Shown: positions 18,554 through 28,490 of the stretch, one piece after another | How positions within the stretch are numbered: the first letter of the stretch is position 1 | Layout of the letters: every line of letters begins with the position of its first letter | Assembly: GCA_964399735.1 (NCBI GenBank) | Contig: CAYNSO010000004.1 | Location: forward strand, 1-64,000 | Direction of reading: 5' to 3' | DNA from: Fontivivens sp964399735 | Lineage (GTDB): Bacteria > Zhuqueibacterota > Zhuqueibacteria > Residuimicrobiales > Krinioviventaceae | Length of the DNA stretch: 64,000 bases | Position numbers and translations under genes: made by a program | Notes under the pieces: model-generated | Told to the model about the DNA's origin: nothing | Databases searched by the model: none | What the model saw: only the letters and a program-made list of their open reading frames with translations

Positions 18554-21500
18554 TTATTTGAGCATTAATAATTTAATAGTTTGCCGATACTTTTCACCGA
18601 CCATACAGCAGTAATACAAGCCGGAGGTAACCGGCAAATCGCAATCGTTCCTGCCGTTCCAGACGAGGTGATGATAGCCGGCTTCCTGGTCGCCGGAATA
18701 CAGGGTTTTTATCAGTTGTCCGGAGATATTATAAATATTGATTTCGATGAATTGCCGGGAAACAAGTTCATATTTTAATGTTGTCGCCGGGTTAAAGGGA
18801 TTGGGATAATTTTGTAATAACCGGTTACTTGCCGGTACAGATACCTGGACACTAGCCGGCTCAAAAGTGTATGATTTCCCATCCAGAGTTATTTCTTCCA
18901 GGCGATAGTAATAGTTACGGCAGCCTTTGTCGGCAATGTCCTGGAATTCAAATTCATTGCTGTCGTCAAACCGGATCATACTATCATTCCGCCTTGTGTA
19001 TGGACCTGCCGCAGCGTTTGCCCGCTGTATATAAAAGCCGGCAGTGTTGGTTGCATTGCTCGTTTGCCAGTGGATGTTAATTTTATCCTGAGCAGAGGCA
19101 ACCTCAAACAAAGACAATTCAATTTTTGTTTCTATAACACTCACTTTCCATTGATGGCGGATTGTATCAATTTTATCGGTTATCAAAACCGCAACAAAAA
19201 ACTGTTGCGGCCAGTTTCTGTTGGGCATAATTGCAATAAAAGTTGAATCATCCTGCGATTTGATATAACTATCATCAACCGTCCAGCGATAGTATAGTTG
19301 ATCTTTATCCGCATCTGCAACAGTTATTTCAAAACTTGTTACCTGGTTATACTCTGCGTTTAGCGTTGTTTGTTTTGGCAGGGTAGAAACAATTCCAGGT
19401 TTGCGATTGACATTGATAACGTGGATTGTCACCGCTGTGGTGGTAATTCCGCCATTTTCATCGCCGGCTTTAAAGATGATAATATGATCGCCCTGGTCGT
19501 TATAATTGGGCGTCCAGCTGAATTGTCCGGTTTCAAGAGAATCGAAAAGCGCTGCCGCCGGTTTTTGAACAACACCAAGAGAAACCGGGCCGCCTTCAGG
19601 GTCTGTTGCAGAAACGGTAAAGACCAGAGTATTGCTCTCGGCAATAGATGTATCTGTCAACACATGAATTAGCGGTAAAAGATTTTCCCGAAGGGTAGCG
19701 TTAAACTGCACAGATTTTTGTGGCAATACCGGCGAAGTTACTGTAATTGTTTGTGCGCCAACGTTTCCCAACCGCCATTCGCAAGCGGCAATGCCGCTGG
19801 TATCGGTAATTACCGGTTGAGCCTGAACGATCTGGCCGTTTCCGGCAGTAATCGCAAATGAAACAGCGGTTTCGGGCACTCCGTTACCGTAAGAATCTAC
19901 AATTTTGACCTGTAAAGATTGAGGCAGAGTTTTTAATGGGTCACCGGTTTGATTGTTGCCGGCAACCATGAGCATGTTGTCTGCATTATCCGGCAGCGCC
20001 TTTATTCTGAACAATACCGGAGAACCTTTAATTTTATCATTTCCGGCAGTAAACAGATATGTTCCGGATTTGGTTCCCAATACAGCGCCTGACGACGCCA
20101 TGCCGTTAGCCCCGGTACGTATTGGCTGTTGATCTGTAATGGCAGCCTGGGGATTGACGGCAGTAAAAGTAATTGCAACTCCTGAAATTGGATTGTTTTC
20201 TGTATCCAGAACTTTAACGGTAAGCGGGTAAATGGTGGAACCGACAGGGCTCTCGCTGCCGTCGCCAAGGATATGAATAATCGTATCGGGCAGAGCGATG
20301 GACGCCGAACAGTTAAATTCCACATACAGGGTGTCGTTAATTGCCGCTTTAATACGGATCGGGCCAGCCAGGTTGCCGGCAGCCAGACGTACGCGGGCCA
20401 GTCCATAGCTATCGCTGTTGACGTGAGAAGAATTATTCAGACTGGCGTCGCCCTGTTCTATGGTAAAGATGACTGGAATCGCGCTGATGGGCGATTGATT
20501 GGCGTCTACAACCCGGACAATAAGCGAATCGGAAAACAGGGCGCCGGGGGATGTGAATTGTTCATCGCCCTTGACTTTTAGCAAGCTGGCAATTGCCGGC
20601 ATAATCGCCTGCGCTTTAAACCGGGCGGCGCTGGTGACGTTCAAAGCTGTAACCTCTACTATTTGTTCGCCTACGGCAGGGCCAAGGATCCACACGGATT
20701 TTGCCAAACCGGCAGTGTCTGTAAAAACCGGCTGGGTTGTGGTAATCGAACCGCCGCCGGATGATACAATAAAGGTTACAAAATGATTGTAAACCGGGTT
20801 ACCCTGGGCATCGGTTATGCGTACCGTCAGGGGAGCCGGTAATGATGAATTGATCGCTCCGCTCTGGTTGTTTCCTGAAACAATGACAATGTTTTGTGCT
20901 GATGCCGCTACAAAATCTACTGTTCTGGTCTGTTGCAGGGTAATATTTTTATTGGCAACCTGAGCAGAGATGGTTTTTTGCCCTGCTTTAGTTGCCGTTA
21001 CCCGTGCACTAGCCATGCCGTTGGCATCGGTAACCTGTGCCGGTTGTGTTATTGTGTTCCCGGTTCCGGAAACCTGGATGATAACAGTTTCACCCGGAAC
21101 GGGATTGTTCTTTTTATCTTTTAATTGTACCGTAACCACTAATTGCGATTGTCCATCCGCCGGTACGACCGAGTCGGAGATATTTACTAGCGAAGCGGCG
21201 GGGTCAGCCTGGCCATACCTGGCAGAGGCAGTTACCGCAAGTGGAGAATTGGTTAAACTTGTCAATCCATTATCGGAAGTTACTTGCACAATATCGGTGC
21301 TGTCGCCAATATCGGAACCCAGTCGGAATTCGGTTTTTGCAATACCCTGGGCGTCGGTTTTCATTGTATAAGTATTTACCTGGCTGTTGCCCAGCTTGCC
21401 GTTCCCTTTGACAATGGTAAAAGTAACATCATGGTTTGGAATGCCGGCATTTTCTGGCCCCAGGGCTGCAATCTGTAAAGAGGATGATAAAAATTCCCCG

Positions 21501-24500
21501 GCCTGCCCGGATTGGTTGTTGCCGGCAACCAGAACCAGTTTTTCTGCAGCTGATTTTTTTGCTGAAACATGAAAAACAACAGGTGAGCCATCAAGATGTT
21601 CCCCGGCGTTGCCAAAGGCGCCGGCGTTAAAAACATATACGTTGCTGCCAACCCGGTTGCCCAGGGTGGGGTAAACAGAGGCTACGCCCTGACTATTGGT
21701 AGGCTGCTGAATTTGTAAATTACCGTCAAAGCTGCCGCCGCCGCTTTCCGAAACAAACAGCACGTTAAAATCGCTGATCGGGAAACCGTTTTCATCAGTA
21801 ACTTTGACCTGTAATGGCACCGGTAACATACTATGAATAATGCCGGTAGCGCTATCGCCAGAAACATACACCAGGCGGGCCGGGTAAGCGGTTACGCTTG
21901 CGGAAAAAGTTGCCGGAGAACCCGGCACCGCAACGTTATTCCAGCTTGATGTGGCATTTACATAACAAGTTCCGGCAGTTTCTCCCAGTTTGAGAGTAAC
22001 TCGTGCAAGACCCTGAGCATCTGTAGCAATAGTTACGCTGGTTTGCCCATTAACCAAACCGTTATTGTTAACAACCTGAAAAGTAACCGGCTGGCCGCTA
22101 ACCGGATTTGTATACTTGTCGGTTATTTTTACAGTCAGAGGGATCGGCAGGGTTTGGTTAAGAGCGCCCCCCTGTTCATCGCCGGCGGTTTTTTCCATTA
22201 GCGCCGGAACATCAGCTATGGCAGTTGCGGTAAAGTGGACAACCTCTTTTATTTCAGAACAGGAAGCTCGCACAACCTGGTTTTCAGTTCCAGCGACCAG
22301 ACCCAAAGTTAGATAGACCTGAGCCTTACCGTCTGCACCGGTTAGAACAGTGTGTTCATTGCTCCCATCTATTAATCCGTTGCCGGAAAGAATCTGAAAT
22401 TCAATGCTAAAGCCGCTGCGGGGTATGCCCAGACTATCAAGCAGTTGAACGACAAAGGGTTCGCCCAGCACTGTTCCAACAGCGCCGGTTTGATTGTTTC
22501 CAGAAATTAAACGTAGTTCCTTAATGGGCGCCTGGGATGTGGAAGCTGTGAATACAACTTGAACAGCAGGATTTGAGAGCAATGCAGCTTGTAATGTGTG
22601 GGCATTTATCCCTTCAGCGCTGCCCGGCGTCCACTGTACCGCAGCCATGCCTGCGGCATTTGTATTTACGATTTTTGTTACACTACCGTCAATATTGCCA
22701 TTGCCGGTGAGCACCTGGAAGCGGATTGCAGTATTGGGCTGCGGGTTGTTATATTGATCGTGGACAAACACAATGATCGAATCCGGCAGTGGAATGCCGG
22801 AGGCGGCAAACTGGTTGTCGCCGGACTGCTTTTGCAGCAGCGTATCGGAACCGGGGTGCACAATAGCTGTGAATTCCATAGGCGAATTAAGTAACGGAGT
22901 CTGCTGATATAATGAAGTAACACTCAGGGTGTTCATTGCGCCGGCAACAGGCCCCGGTTTCCAGGCCACCCGGGCAATACCCATGGCATTGCTAACAGTG
23001 TTAACGACTGAAGCGCTAGTGCCGTTCAGCGTTCCGTTACCCAGAGTTACAGAAAAAGTTACCGGATGATTTGCAACAGTATCGTTACGATTGTTGCGAA
23101 TGCGAACGCGGATTGAATCGCTGGCCAACTGACCGGCAACAGCATGAACCGTTTCGTCGGTTACTCTTTCCATCGTGGAGGGAACCGGCAGAATTGTGGA
23201 AAATTCCTGCAGCTTGTCTCCAACAACCCCGGCTTGTCGAATGATTGTTCCATTCAAATATTCTACTTTAACATCGCAGGTGATATTTGCGCCCAAACCA
23301 AAATGCAGCGCAGTCTGGTTTTGACTCATATAGGCAACATTGGAAACCGATTCCTGGTAACCCAACAAGTAATCAACGTCATCCATGTGGCCGGGAGCAT
23401 AAACGCTTACTTTGGCGCCAAAACCGCCATAATCGCCGTTGGGGCCAATGCAAAGAACATCGAGATAGTGATTATCATTATTCAGGTCATTGCGCAACAA
23501 GTAATTGGGCCCCCACGTGCAGGCAATAAACAGATCAATATCGCCGTCATTATCCGTATCGCCAAAAGCCGCGCCCCTGGCTCCATGAGCCAAAACTTCA
23601 AAAGCAGGAACGTATAAATAAGTCAGGTTACCCTGGCCGTCATTTATATAGAGTTTTGGAGTTGTTCCCTCTTCTTTTTCATCGTTGCGAATGAGGAACA
23701 TATCCAGGTCGCCGTCGTTATCAACATCTCCGAATGTAGTTGTATAGCCGCTTACCAGGATATTGTAATTGCTGCTTCTGTCGGTAAATGTGCCGTTACC
23801 GTTATTAAAAAACACATTTAACTGCGGCAAATCCAGCGAACCGCCTGGTGTATAATTCATCACAAAAAGATCAAGATCGCCGTCATTATCAATGTCAACA
23901 AAAGTAGCGCCATGAGAACGTCCGCCAACGGCAACGCCTCTGGTAGCCGCTTGTTCGGTAAAATGGCCGGTACCGTCATTGACAAACAACCAGTTTGGTT
24001 CTTCCCGCCGGCACACATAAATATCTATATCGCCGTCATTATCAAAATCGGCCGAAGTAATGCCCTGCCGGCCGTTTACATTCGGATCGTTAGCCGGGCC
24101 GTCGGTGCCCTGGTGAACGCGGGTCATTTTACCGGCGCCGTCTCCCAGGTATAATTCATTCAATTCGCAATAAGGATTTGTTGTTGGCCCCCAATTGACG
24201 TTAAAAAGATCCAGATTGCCATCATTATTTATATCAAGAGCTATGGCGCCGCGGCTGTAATATCCTTCGTTGGCAATGCCCGCCCATTCGGTTATGTCGG
24301 TAAACGAACCGCCATCGTTGCGATAGAGACGATTGCGGCCAATTGCTACATTGTTTTCAACCGGCTGGTTGGACATAAAGACGTCCAGATCGCCGTCATT
24401 ATCCATATCAAAGCTGACCACTCCATGAGTATGGCCGGTATCGGAAATGTTGCGATTTATTGTTTGATCTTGAAAAACATTATTACCCTGGTTAATATAC

Positions 24501-25384
24501 AAAACATCCGCCATCGAAGGCCCGCCGGCGTTGGTATAGAAAATATCCAGCAGCCCGTCTTTATTTACATCATTAAAACTGACGCCGTGGCCATAACCTT
24601 CCGGTTGAATTCCGGAAACCCCCGCCGTGGCTGAAATATCGGCAAAGTTTATTTCGTTGCTGCTGATAATTTCATCAGAGGTATAGATCTTTAAATCAAA
24701 ATAAACAGGGCCGGGCTGGGCTAAATAAGTTGGGCCTCTATTGTCACAGCCCAGAAAAATATAACGAAACGGTTCTATTTGTCCGGCAAACGTAGACTCT
24801 GCTTTTTTAACGCCATTGACCAGACAAAAAATATTGGCTTGTGTCCAGACTATTTTAAACTCATAAGTAGTATTTAAATTCCAGGTGGCGTTTTCCATTA
24901 TCCTGACTTCTTGTTTTTCATAGGTGGCGCCGTCCGGGCAGGTTATAAATTTAAAACCTGCCTTACCCTCACCTGATGAATATTCATATCCGGTACGGAT
25001 GTTCATCCAGGCGCCCTGGGGGTTCGTACTTATTACTGTTCCTTCAGGACGCGAGTACAGGTTAATGATGTGTTGTTTGTATGCTACATTCTGGGTGACC
25101 GGATCAAAGTTTGTCACTTTAACAACCAGGGTTCCTTCATGAGGAAGATTGCCGGGCAGCGCAATTTTCAACTGGCTGGTTTGGCCGGTTGCTTTCCAGC
25201 CTTCTTCGGAAATAAACTGACCGCCCCGGTTGGTTAATGTGCCGAGATTTTGATTGCTGCTGCTTTGCAGGTTGCCGGAATAGATCAAATTGTCATGAAC
25301 CGGCGGAGTCGCCGCCCGGGCAAGCGTTGAACAAGTTATGATGATTATGTAAATAAAGGCTAAACTTTTTTTATTTGCTAACAT
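18554..25384 (-). CDS. giant secreted protein, paralogue of the neighbouring gene
   Basis: 2276 residues, with the same domain order as the gene downstream. It has a signal peptide (about 1-24), an N-terminal beta-sandwich that starts 'ATPPVHDNLIYSGNLQSSS' (matching 'TPPSHNKVLYQDDLQSAG' in the paralogue), and seven calcium-loop FG-GAP/VCBS repeats (about 270-615; for example DMDNDGDLDVF and DTDNDGDIDLF). Then come ASPIC/UnbV to about 730, eleven Ig-like repeats (731-1900), cadherin/Ig-like domains ('ATDPEGGPVSL', 'VADADKDQLYYRW'), a fibronectin III-like domain and a sorting domain with 'LLQNYPNPFNP' near 2190. Only 88 AT-rich bases with no visible terminator separate the two genes, so they may form one 13.7-kb transcript. 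Surface attachment or recognition of a polymer or cell is the best inference. Confidence 0.88.
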   Translation of the reverse strand: MLANKKSLAFIYIIIITCSTLARAATPPVHDNLIYSGNLQSSSNQNLGTLTNRGGQFISEEGWKATGQTSQLKIALPGNLPHEGTLVVKVTNFDPVTQNVAYKQHIINLYSRPEGTVISTNPQGAWMNIRTGYEYSSGEGKAGFKFITCPDGATYEKQEVRIMENATWNLNTTYEFKIVWTQANIFCLVNGVKKAESTFAGQIEPFRYIFLGCDNRGPTYLAQPGPVYFDLKIYTSDEIISSNEINFADISATAGVSGIQPEGYGHGVSFNDVNKDGLLDIFYTNAGGPSMADVLYINQGNNVFQDQTINRNISDTGHTHGVVSFDMDNDGDLDVFMSNQPVENNVAIGRNRLYRNDGGSFTDITEWAGIANEGYYSRGAIALDINNDGNLDLFNVNWGPTTNPYCELNELYLGDGAGKMTRVHQGTDGPANDPNVNGRQGITSADFDNDGDIDIYVCRREEPNWLFVNDGTGHFTEQAATRGVAVGGRSHGATFVDIDNDGDLDLFVMNYTPGGSLDLPQLNVFFNNGNGTFTDRSSNYNILVSGYTTTFGDVDNDGDLDMFLIRNDEKEEGTTPKLYINDGQGNLTYLYVPAFEVLAHGARGAAFGDTDNDGDIDLFIACTWGPNYLLRNDLNNDNHYLDVLCIGPNGDYGGFGAKVSVYAPGHMDDVDYLLGYQESVSNVAYMSQNQTALHFGLGANITCDVKVEYLNGTIIRQAGVVGDKLQEFSTILPVPSTMERVTDETVHAVAGQLASDSIRVRIRNNRNDTVANHPVTFSVTLGNGTLNGTSASVVNTVSNAMGIARVAWKPGPVAGAMNTLSVTSLYQQTPLLNSPMEFTAIVHPGSDTLLQKQSGDNQFAASGIPLPDSIIVFVHDQYNNPQPNTAIRFQVLTGNGNIDGSVTKIVNTNAAGMAAVQWTPGSAEGINAHTLQAALLSNPAVQVVFTASTSQAPIKELRLISGNNQTGAVGTVLGEPFVVQLLDSLGIPRSGFSIEFQILSGNGLIDGSNEHTVLTGADGKAQVYLTLGLVAGTENQVVRASCSEIKEVVHFTATAIADVPALMEKTAGDEQGGALNQTLPIPLTVKITDKYTNPVSGQPVTFQVVNNNGLVNGQTSVTIATDAQGLARVTLKLGETAGTCYVNATSSWNNVAVPGSPATFSASVTAYPARLVYVSGDSATGIIHSMLPVPLQVKVTDENGFPISDFNVLFVSESGGGSFDGNLQIQQPTNSQGVASVYPTLGNRVGSNVYVFNAGAFGNAGEHLDGSPVVFHVSAKKSAAEKLVLVAGNNQSGQAGEFLSSSLQIAALGPENAGIPNHDVTFTIVKGNGKLGNSQVNTYTMKTDAQGIAKTEFRLGSDIGDSTDIVQVTSDNGLTSLTNSPLAVTASARYGQADPAASLVNISDSVVPADGQSQLVVTVQLKDKKNNPVPGETVIIQVSGTGNTITQPAQVTDANGMASARVTATKAGQKTISAQVANKNITLQQTRTVDFVAASAQNIVIVSGNNQSGAINSSLPAPLTVRITDAQGNPVYNHFVTFIVSSGGGSITTTQPVFTDTAGLAKSVWILGPAVGEQIVEVTALNVTSAARFKAQAIMPAIASLLKVKGDEQFTSPGALFSDSLIVRVVDANQSPISAIPVIFTIEQGDASLNNSSHVNSDSYGLARVRLAAGNLAGPIRIKAAINDTLYVEFNCSASIALPDTIIHILGDGSESPVGSTIYPLTVKVLDTENNPISGVAITFTAVNPQAAITDQQPIRTGANGMASSGAVLGTKSGTYLFTAGNDKIKGSPVLFRIKALPDNADNMLMVAGNNQTGDPLKTLPQSLQVKIVDSYGNGVPETAVSFAITAGNGQIVQAQPVITDTSGIAACEWRLGNVGAQTITVTSPVLPQKSVQFNATLRENLLPLIHVLTDTSIAESNTLVFTVSATDPEGGPVSLGVVQKPAAALFDSLETGQFSWTPNYNDQGDHIIIFKAGDENGGITTTAVTIHVINVNRKPGIVSTLPKQTTLNAEYNQVTSFEITVADADKDQLYYRWTVDDSYIKSQDDSTFIAIMPNRNWPQQFFVAVLITDKIDTIRHQWKVSVIETKIELSLFEVASAQDKINIHWQTSNATNTAGFYIQRANAAAGPYTRRNDSMIRFDDSNEFEFQDIADKGCRNYYYRLEEITLDGKSYTFEPASVQVSVPASNRLLQNYPNPFNPATTLKYELVSRQFIEINIYNISGQLIKTLYSGDQEAGYHHLVWNGRNDCDLPVTSGLYYCCMVGEKYRQTIKLLMLK

Positions 25385-25984
25385 GAATCATTCACCCTTT
25401 TCTTAAACCAGGTGTAAAACCGGTAAATATAATTTTTTACAGACGAGCAAGTGCAAAAACCAGGCCCATAATGAAATAAAAAGAACAGGAAACCGGGTTG
25501 GCATCCAGAAAAAGCGCTTTTTTAGCGACAGACCATGAAGGAAAAAGCTACACAAGATCAATGCCTATATATTTGTTTTTGTTGAATTAATAAAAATGTT
25601 TCCCGGTGTTGCAGAGAGGATAAAAATGGAGCGAAATCATTGTTTATAAAAAAGAGTGAAGGTTTTGTGATCAAAAGTCGATTTGGCGCTTTAAAGTTAT
25701 TATCGCTGTACCACTATTTAACAATCTTGAAAAACTTGTATCAAAACGATATAGTTTGTAATAAAGCCGTTATCAGAAGAACATGATAGTATTTTGTAAC
25801 TTGATTAATCAAGTGGAATTCTGCCGGAAAATGGTTTGCTCTGTAAAGTTTTGTATAAATGAATTATTCAGATAATCCGCCGGGCAAAGACCTGTATTGA
25901 ATAAAAAACGCCCTGGGAAAGAGCGCCGCGTGTGGCGGATCTTGAACCCAGGGCTAATTTGCAGGTTAGAGAATCAGATCTTTT
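25385..25984 (-). other. intergenic region upstream of the giant genes
   Basis: 600 AT-rich bases with no gene recognised. They should hold the promoter for the giant gene pair and contain the terminator of the next gene (25910-25954). Confidence 0.4.
25910..25954 (-). terminator. intrinsic terminator of the regulatory-like domain cargo gene
   Basis: On the minus strand an 8-bp outer stem (GCCCTGGG / CCCAGGGC) with a smaller inner stem (CGCC / GGCG) is followed directly by G and six T. It lies 31 bases beyond the stop codon. This is a good rho-independent terminator. Confidence 0.8.
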
Positions 25985-27874
25985 TTATCTGATGATGATC
26001 ATTTGTTTTGTAAAGCTCTTGTTATCCGCTTCCAGGCGATAGAAATAGGCGCCGGAAGGCACCAGGTTGCCGGAGAAATCACGGCCATCCCACTGTACTT
26101 CATGCCAGCCCTGATCCATATTGCCGTAAAATACTTGTTTAACCAACTGACCCTGAATGTTGAAAATGGAAATTTCAATATCTTTGCGCTGGTCGAGGGT
26201 AAAGCGGATATGGGTTTGGTTGATCCCATTGCGCAGGTTGAACGGGTTGGGATAATTCTGGGCAAGAGCAAAAGTCAACGGTGCGACAGCCGGGTCGCCG
26301 TCTTCAATACCGGTTTCGCCGGGCACAAGAACAAAGTTGGCATCGGTTATCGAATAGCCGGTCATAACATAATCATAAATCATGTAAGGATCGGTATGAT
26401 ACCCGCTTTTGTAGACGCCAATTTGCCAGGAACCATCAAGTACATTTTCAAATTTATAATTCCCGGCGCCGTCGGTATATGTAATTAAAAACCCGTTTTT
26501 AGAATCTTCATCATCATTAATGGCAACCACATAGACATTGGCAGCCGCTGAACCGTTTTCGTAGGTAATCTGGCCGCTGATCTCTTTACCGCCGGCCTCT
26601 GCCTGGAATGTAAAATCATAGCCGGTGAGGTGTTGGTTTTGGGTTATATTAATGTCCGTATAGGCAAAATCAGGAGTTACCACGCTATAGCCGTCTAAAG
26701 ACGCTTGTAATATCGCAATATTTCCCGGTTTTACGCCCAGCTTGTATGTACCGTCTTGTTTTGACTCTGTAGTAAATATGTTCATAAAGCCCAATTCAAA
26801 ATCTAATGCCATACCAGTAATCTCTACTCCGGCGAGAGGTTGGTTGTTAACAGTACATACACCTTCGATAGTGGTTGTGTATTGTTTTACAGTAAAATTA
26901 CGTTGTTGAGACTGCCCGGGGGTAAAAAACAGGGTGTCGGCAGTGGGTTCAACATATTCATTTTCCGTCAAACCGGCGCTAAGAACGGTATAGGCGCTAA
27001 CTACCATTGAATCGGGCTCCACGCCGAGTCTGTAATAACCTTCGCTATTGGTAGTGACCATATTCCAAAACCAATTTTCATAATCAAGCGCAGAGACGGA
27101 TATCATAACGCCCTCAACCGGCGTGTTGTTTTCTCTTTTTACATAACCTTCAACAAAACAAGAGAATTTTTCCAGTTGTATGTTGACAATTTTAGTCTCA
27201 TTCGCGCCAACAGTTACATTCAAAGTATCGGATGGCATATAATCAGGTGATCCAAGGGTTGAGGTGGAAATAGAATAATCGCCTGCTTCAACGCTGGCAA
27301 TGTAATCACCGTTTTCATCAGTTAGCGCCGTAGTACCATAACCGTCTTCACCCTTTTTATCTATCATAACAACAATAGCTGGCAAGACAACGCCGGATAG
27401 TTTATCTGTTATTTTACCTGTTATAAATGGAGGCACAGGTTCCACATTAAAAATGAGAATAGTTGATGCCGTGGAGCCATTTTGTTCAGTAGCTTTAAAT
27501 ATAAATGTACCAGTCAGAAATCCATCCTCTTTGGTATATTCAAAGCTGGTTTTAATTTTACCGTCGACGCCGGTTTCATCGCCAGGAATATCGTCGTCGG
27601 GTGATTCAAGGTCACGGATCCAGCCAATACCGTCGGTAAGGATCAGGTAATCTATAAGAAGATCACCAGCGTCAACAACGTTATTGTTGTTGGTATCCAT
27701 ATACATTTCAAGTTCAATATGATTGCCGTTAGAGGCCAGGTCGCCGGTTAAAACAACGTTGGCGGGAACGCTGGTTACTGTGTATGTTGACGCGCCATTG
27801 ATTTTAAAATTACTGATGGCAAATGCCTGCAATGGCAGCAAACACAGTAACATGATCAAGGATAACTTTTTCAT
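25985..27874 (-). CDS. secreted protein with carboxypeptidase-regulatory-like domains and T9SS sorting domain
   Basis: 629 residues. It has a signal peptide (about 1-19), an N-terminal beta-domain with an acidic segment 'MDTNNNNVVDAGD' (possible calcium loop), then about four carboxypeptidase D regulatory-like beta-sandwiches (about 148-510). Their marks are 'GKITDKLSGVVLPAIVV', 'GYVKRENNTPVEGV', 'GVCTVNNQPLAGV' and 'GQITYENGSAAANVYV'. The C-terminal sorting domain reads 'QNYPNPFNLRNGINQT', so the usual 'NP(V/A)T' after YPNPFN is replaced by a short insertion. These domains are structural or binding modules, not active peptidases. It is divergent from the mannan operon across a 616-base spacer and is monocistronic, with its own terminator. 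A surface-exposed role is inferred. Confidence 0.85.
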   Translation of the reverse strand: MKKLSLIMLLCLLPLQAFAISNFKINGASTYTVTSVPANVVLTGDLASNGNHIELEMYMDTNNNNVVDAGDLLIDYLILTDGIGWIRDLESPDDDIPGDETGVDGKIKTSFEYTKEDGFLTGTFIFKATEQNGSTASTILIFNVEPVPPFITGKITDKLSGVVLPAIVVMIDKKGEDGYGTTALTDENGDYIASVEAGDYSISTSTLGSPDYMPSDTLNVTVGANETKIVNIQLEKFSCFVEGYVKRENNTPVEGVMISVSALDYENWFWNMVTTNSEGYYRLGVEPDSMVVSAYTVLSAGLTENEYVEPTADTLFFTPGQSQQRNFTVKQYTTTIEGVCTVNNQPLAGVEITGMALDFELGFMNIFTTESKQDGTYKLGVKPGNIAILQASLDGYSVVTPDFAYTDINITQNQHLTGYDFTFQAEAGGKEISGQITYENGSAAANVYVVAINDDEDSKNGFLITYTDGAGNYKFENVLDGSWQIGVYKSGYHTDPYMIYDYVMTGYSITDANFVLVPGETGIEDGDPAVAPLTFALAQNYPNPFNLRNGINQTHIRFTLDQRKDIEISIFNIQGQLVKQVFYGNMDQGWHEVQWDGRDFSGNLVPSGAYFYRLEADNKSFTKQMIIIR

Positions 27875-28490
27875 TTTTCCTCCCGTACTTGGTTTGTGTG
27901 GTTTGTTGTAATATTTACTGTTCGTGGTTGTTTTTATTTATTGGTTACCTGGTTTAGATTTATAAATGATAATTTAACTATTTAAATATAATCATTTATA
28001 GTTACAATATATTGATTAAAATCAACTTTTTCAAGAAAAATGAACCTGTTTCACAATTTACATAAAAAACTGTAATAATTGTGTTTGAGGCGTCCTTTTA
28101 TAACCTCTTTTTTTGGTACATAGACCAAGCTTGTACAACACTACAATAACGGATGTTTTTTATCGAAAATTTCTCGTTTTAAAATTTCTATTTGTATTTT
28201 TACCAGATTAGGATTATCTTGTAAGCAGTACAGTCTGTAACCCGACTGGAGTGTTTGTCTGGTATATTTATATATTTTGTTATTGTGAGTGGTGAAATTC
28301 AATTTTCAGCAGAGAAAAGTCGGTGTTTTATGTTAAATAAATTGAGCAGACGGTTAGAGTGTTATTGCATAGCAGGTTCTGTAATAACATATAGCGCCGG
28401 GGATAATGATAATCCCTGGTTGTAATTTCACATTTTGTCTTTAATATTTACTAGCAGCAGAAGCGTTCTTTTTGATTCAGGAATTGAATT
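27875..28490 (+). other. divergent regulatory spacer upstream of the mannan operon
   Basis: 616 AT-rich bases with no gene. They contain a 10-bp inverted repeat with a 20-base spacer (27961-28000) and a smaller palindrome TTGATT-AA-AATCAA (28012-28025), both closer to the minus-strand gene. Confidence 0.45.
27961..28000. promoter_or_regulatory. inverted repeat, candidate operator
   Basis: TATAAATGAT at 27961-27970 is matched perfectly by ATCATTTATA at 27991-28000. It is 87-125 bases upstream of the start of the minus-strand cargo gene. AT-rich sequence makes chance matches more likely, so this is a weak candidate. Confidence 0.3.

Noticed and set aside
11656..25384. Repeated coding segments that could look like a CRISPR array
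   Set aside because: The repeats are protein-coding FG-GAP and Ig-like modules of about 106 residues with diverged DNA, without short identical repeats and spacers.
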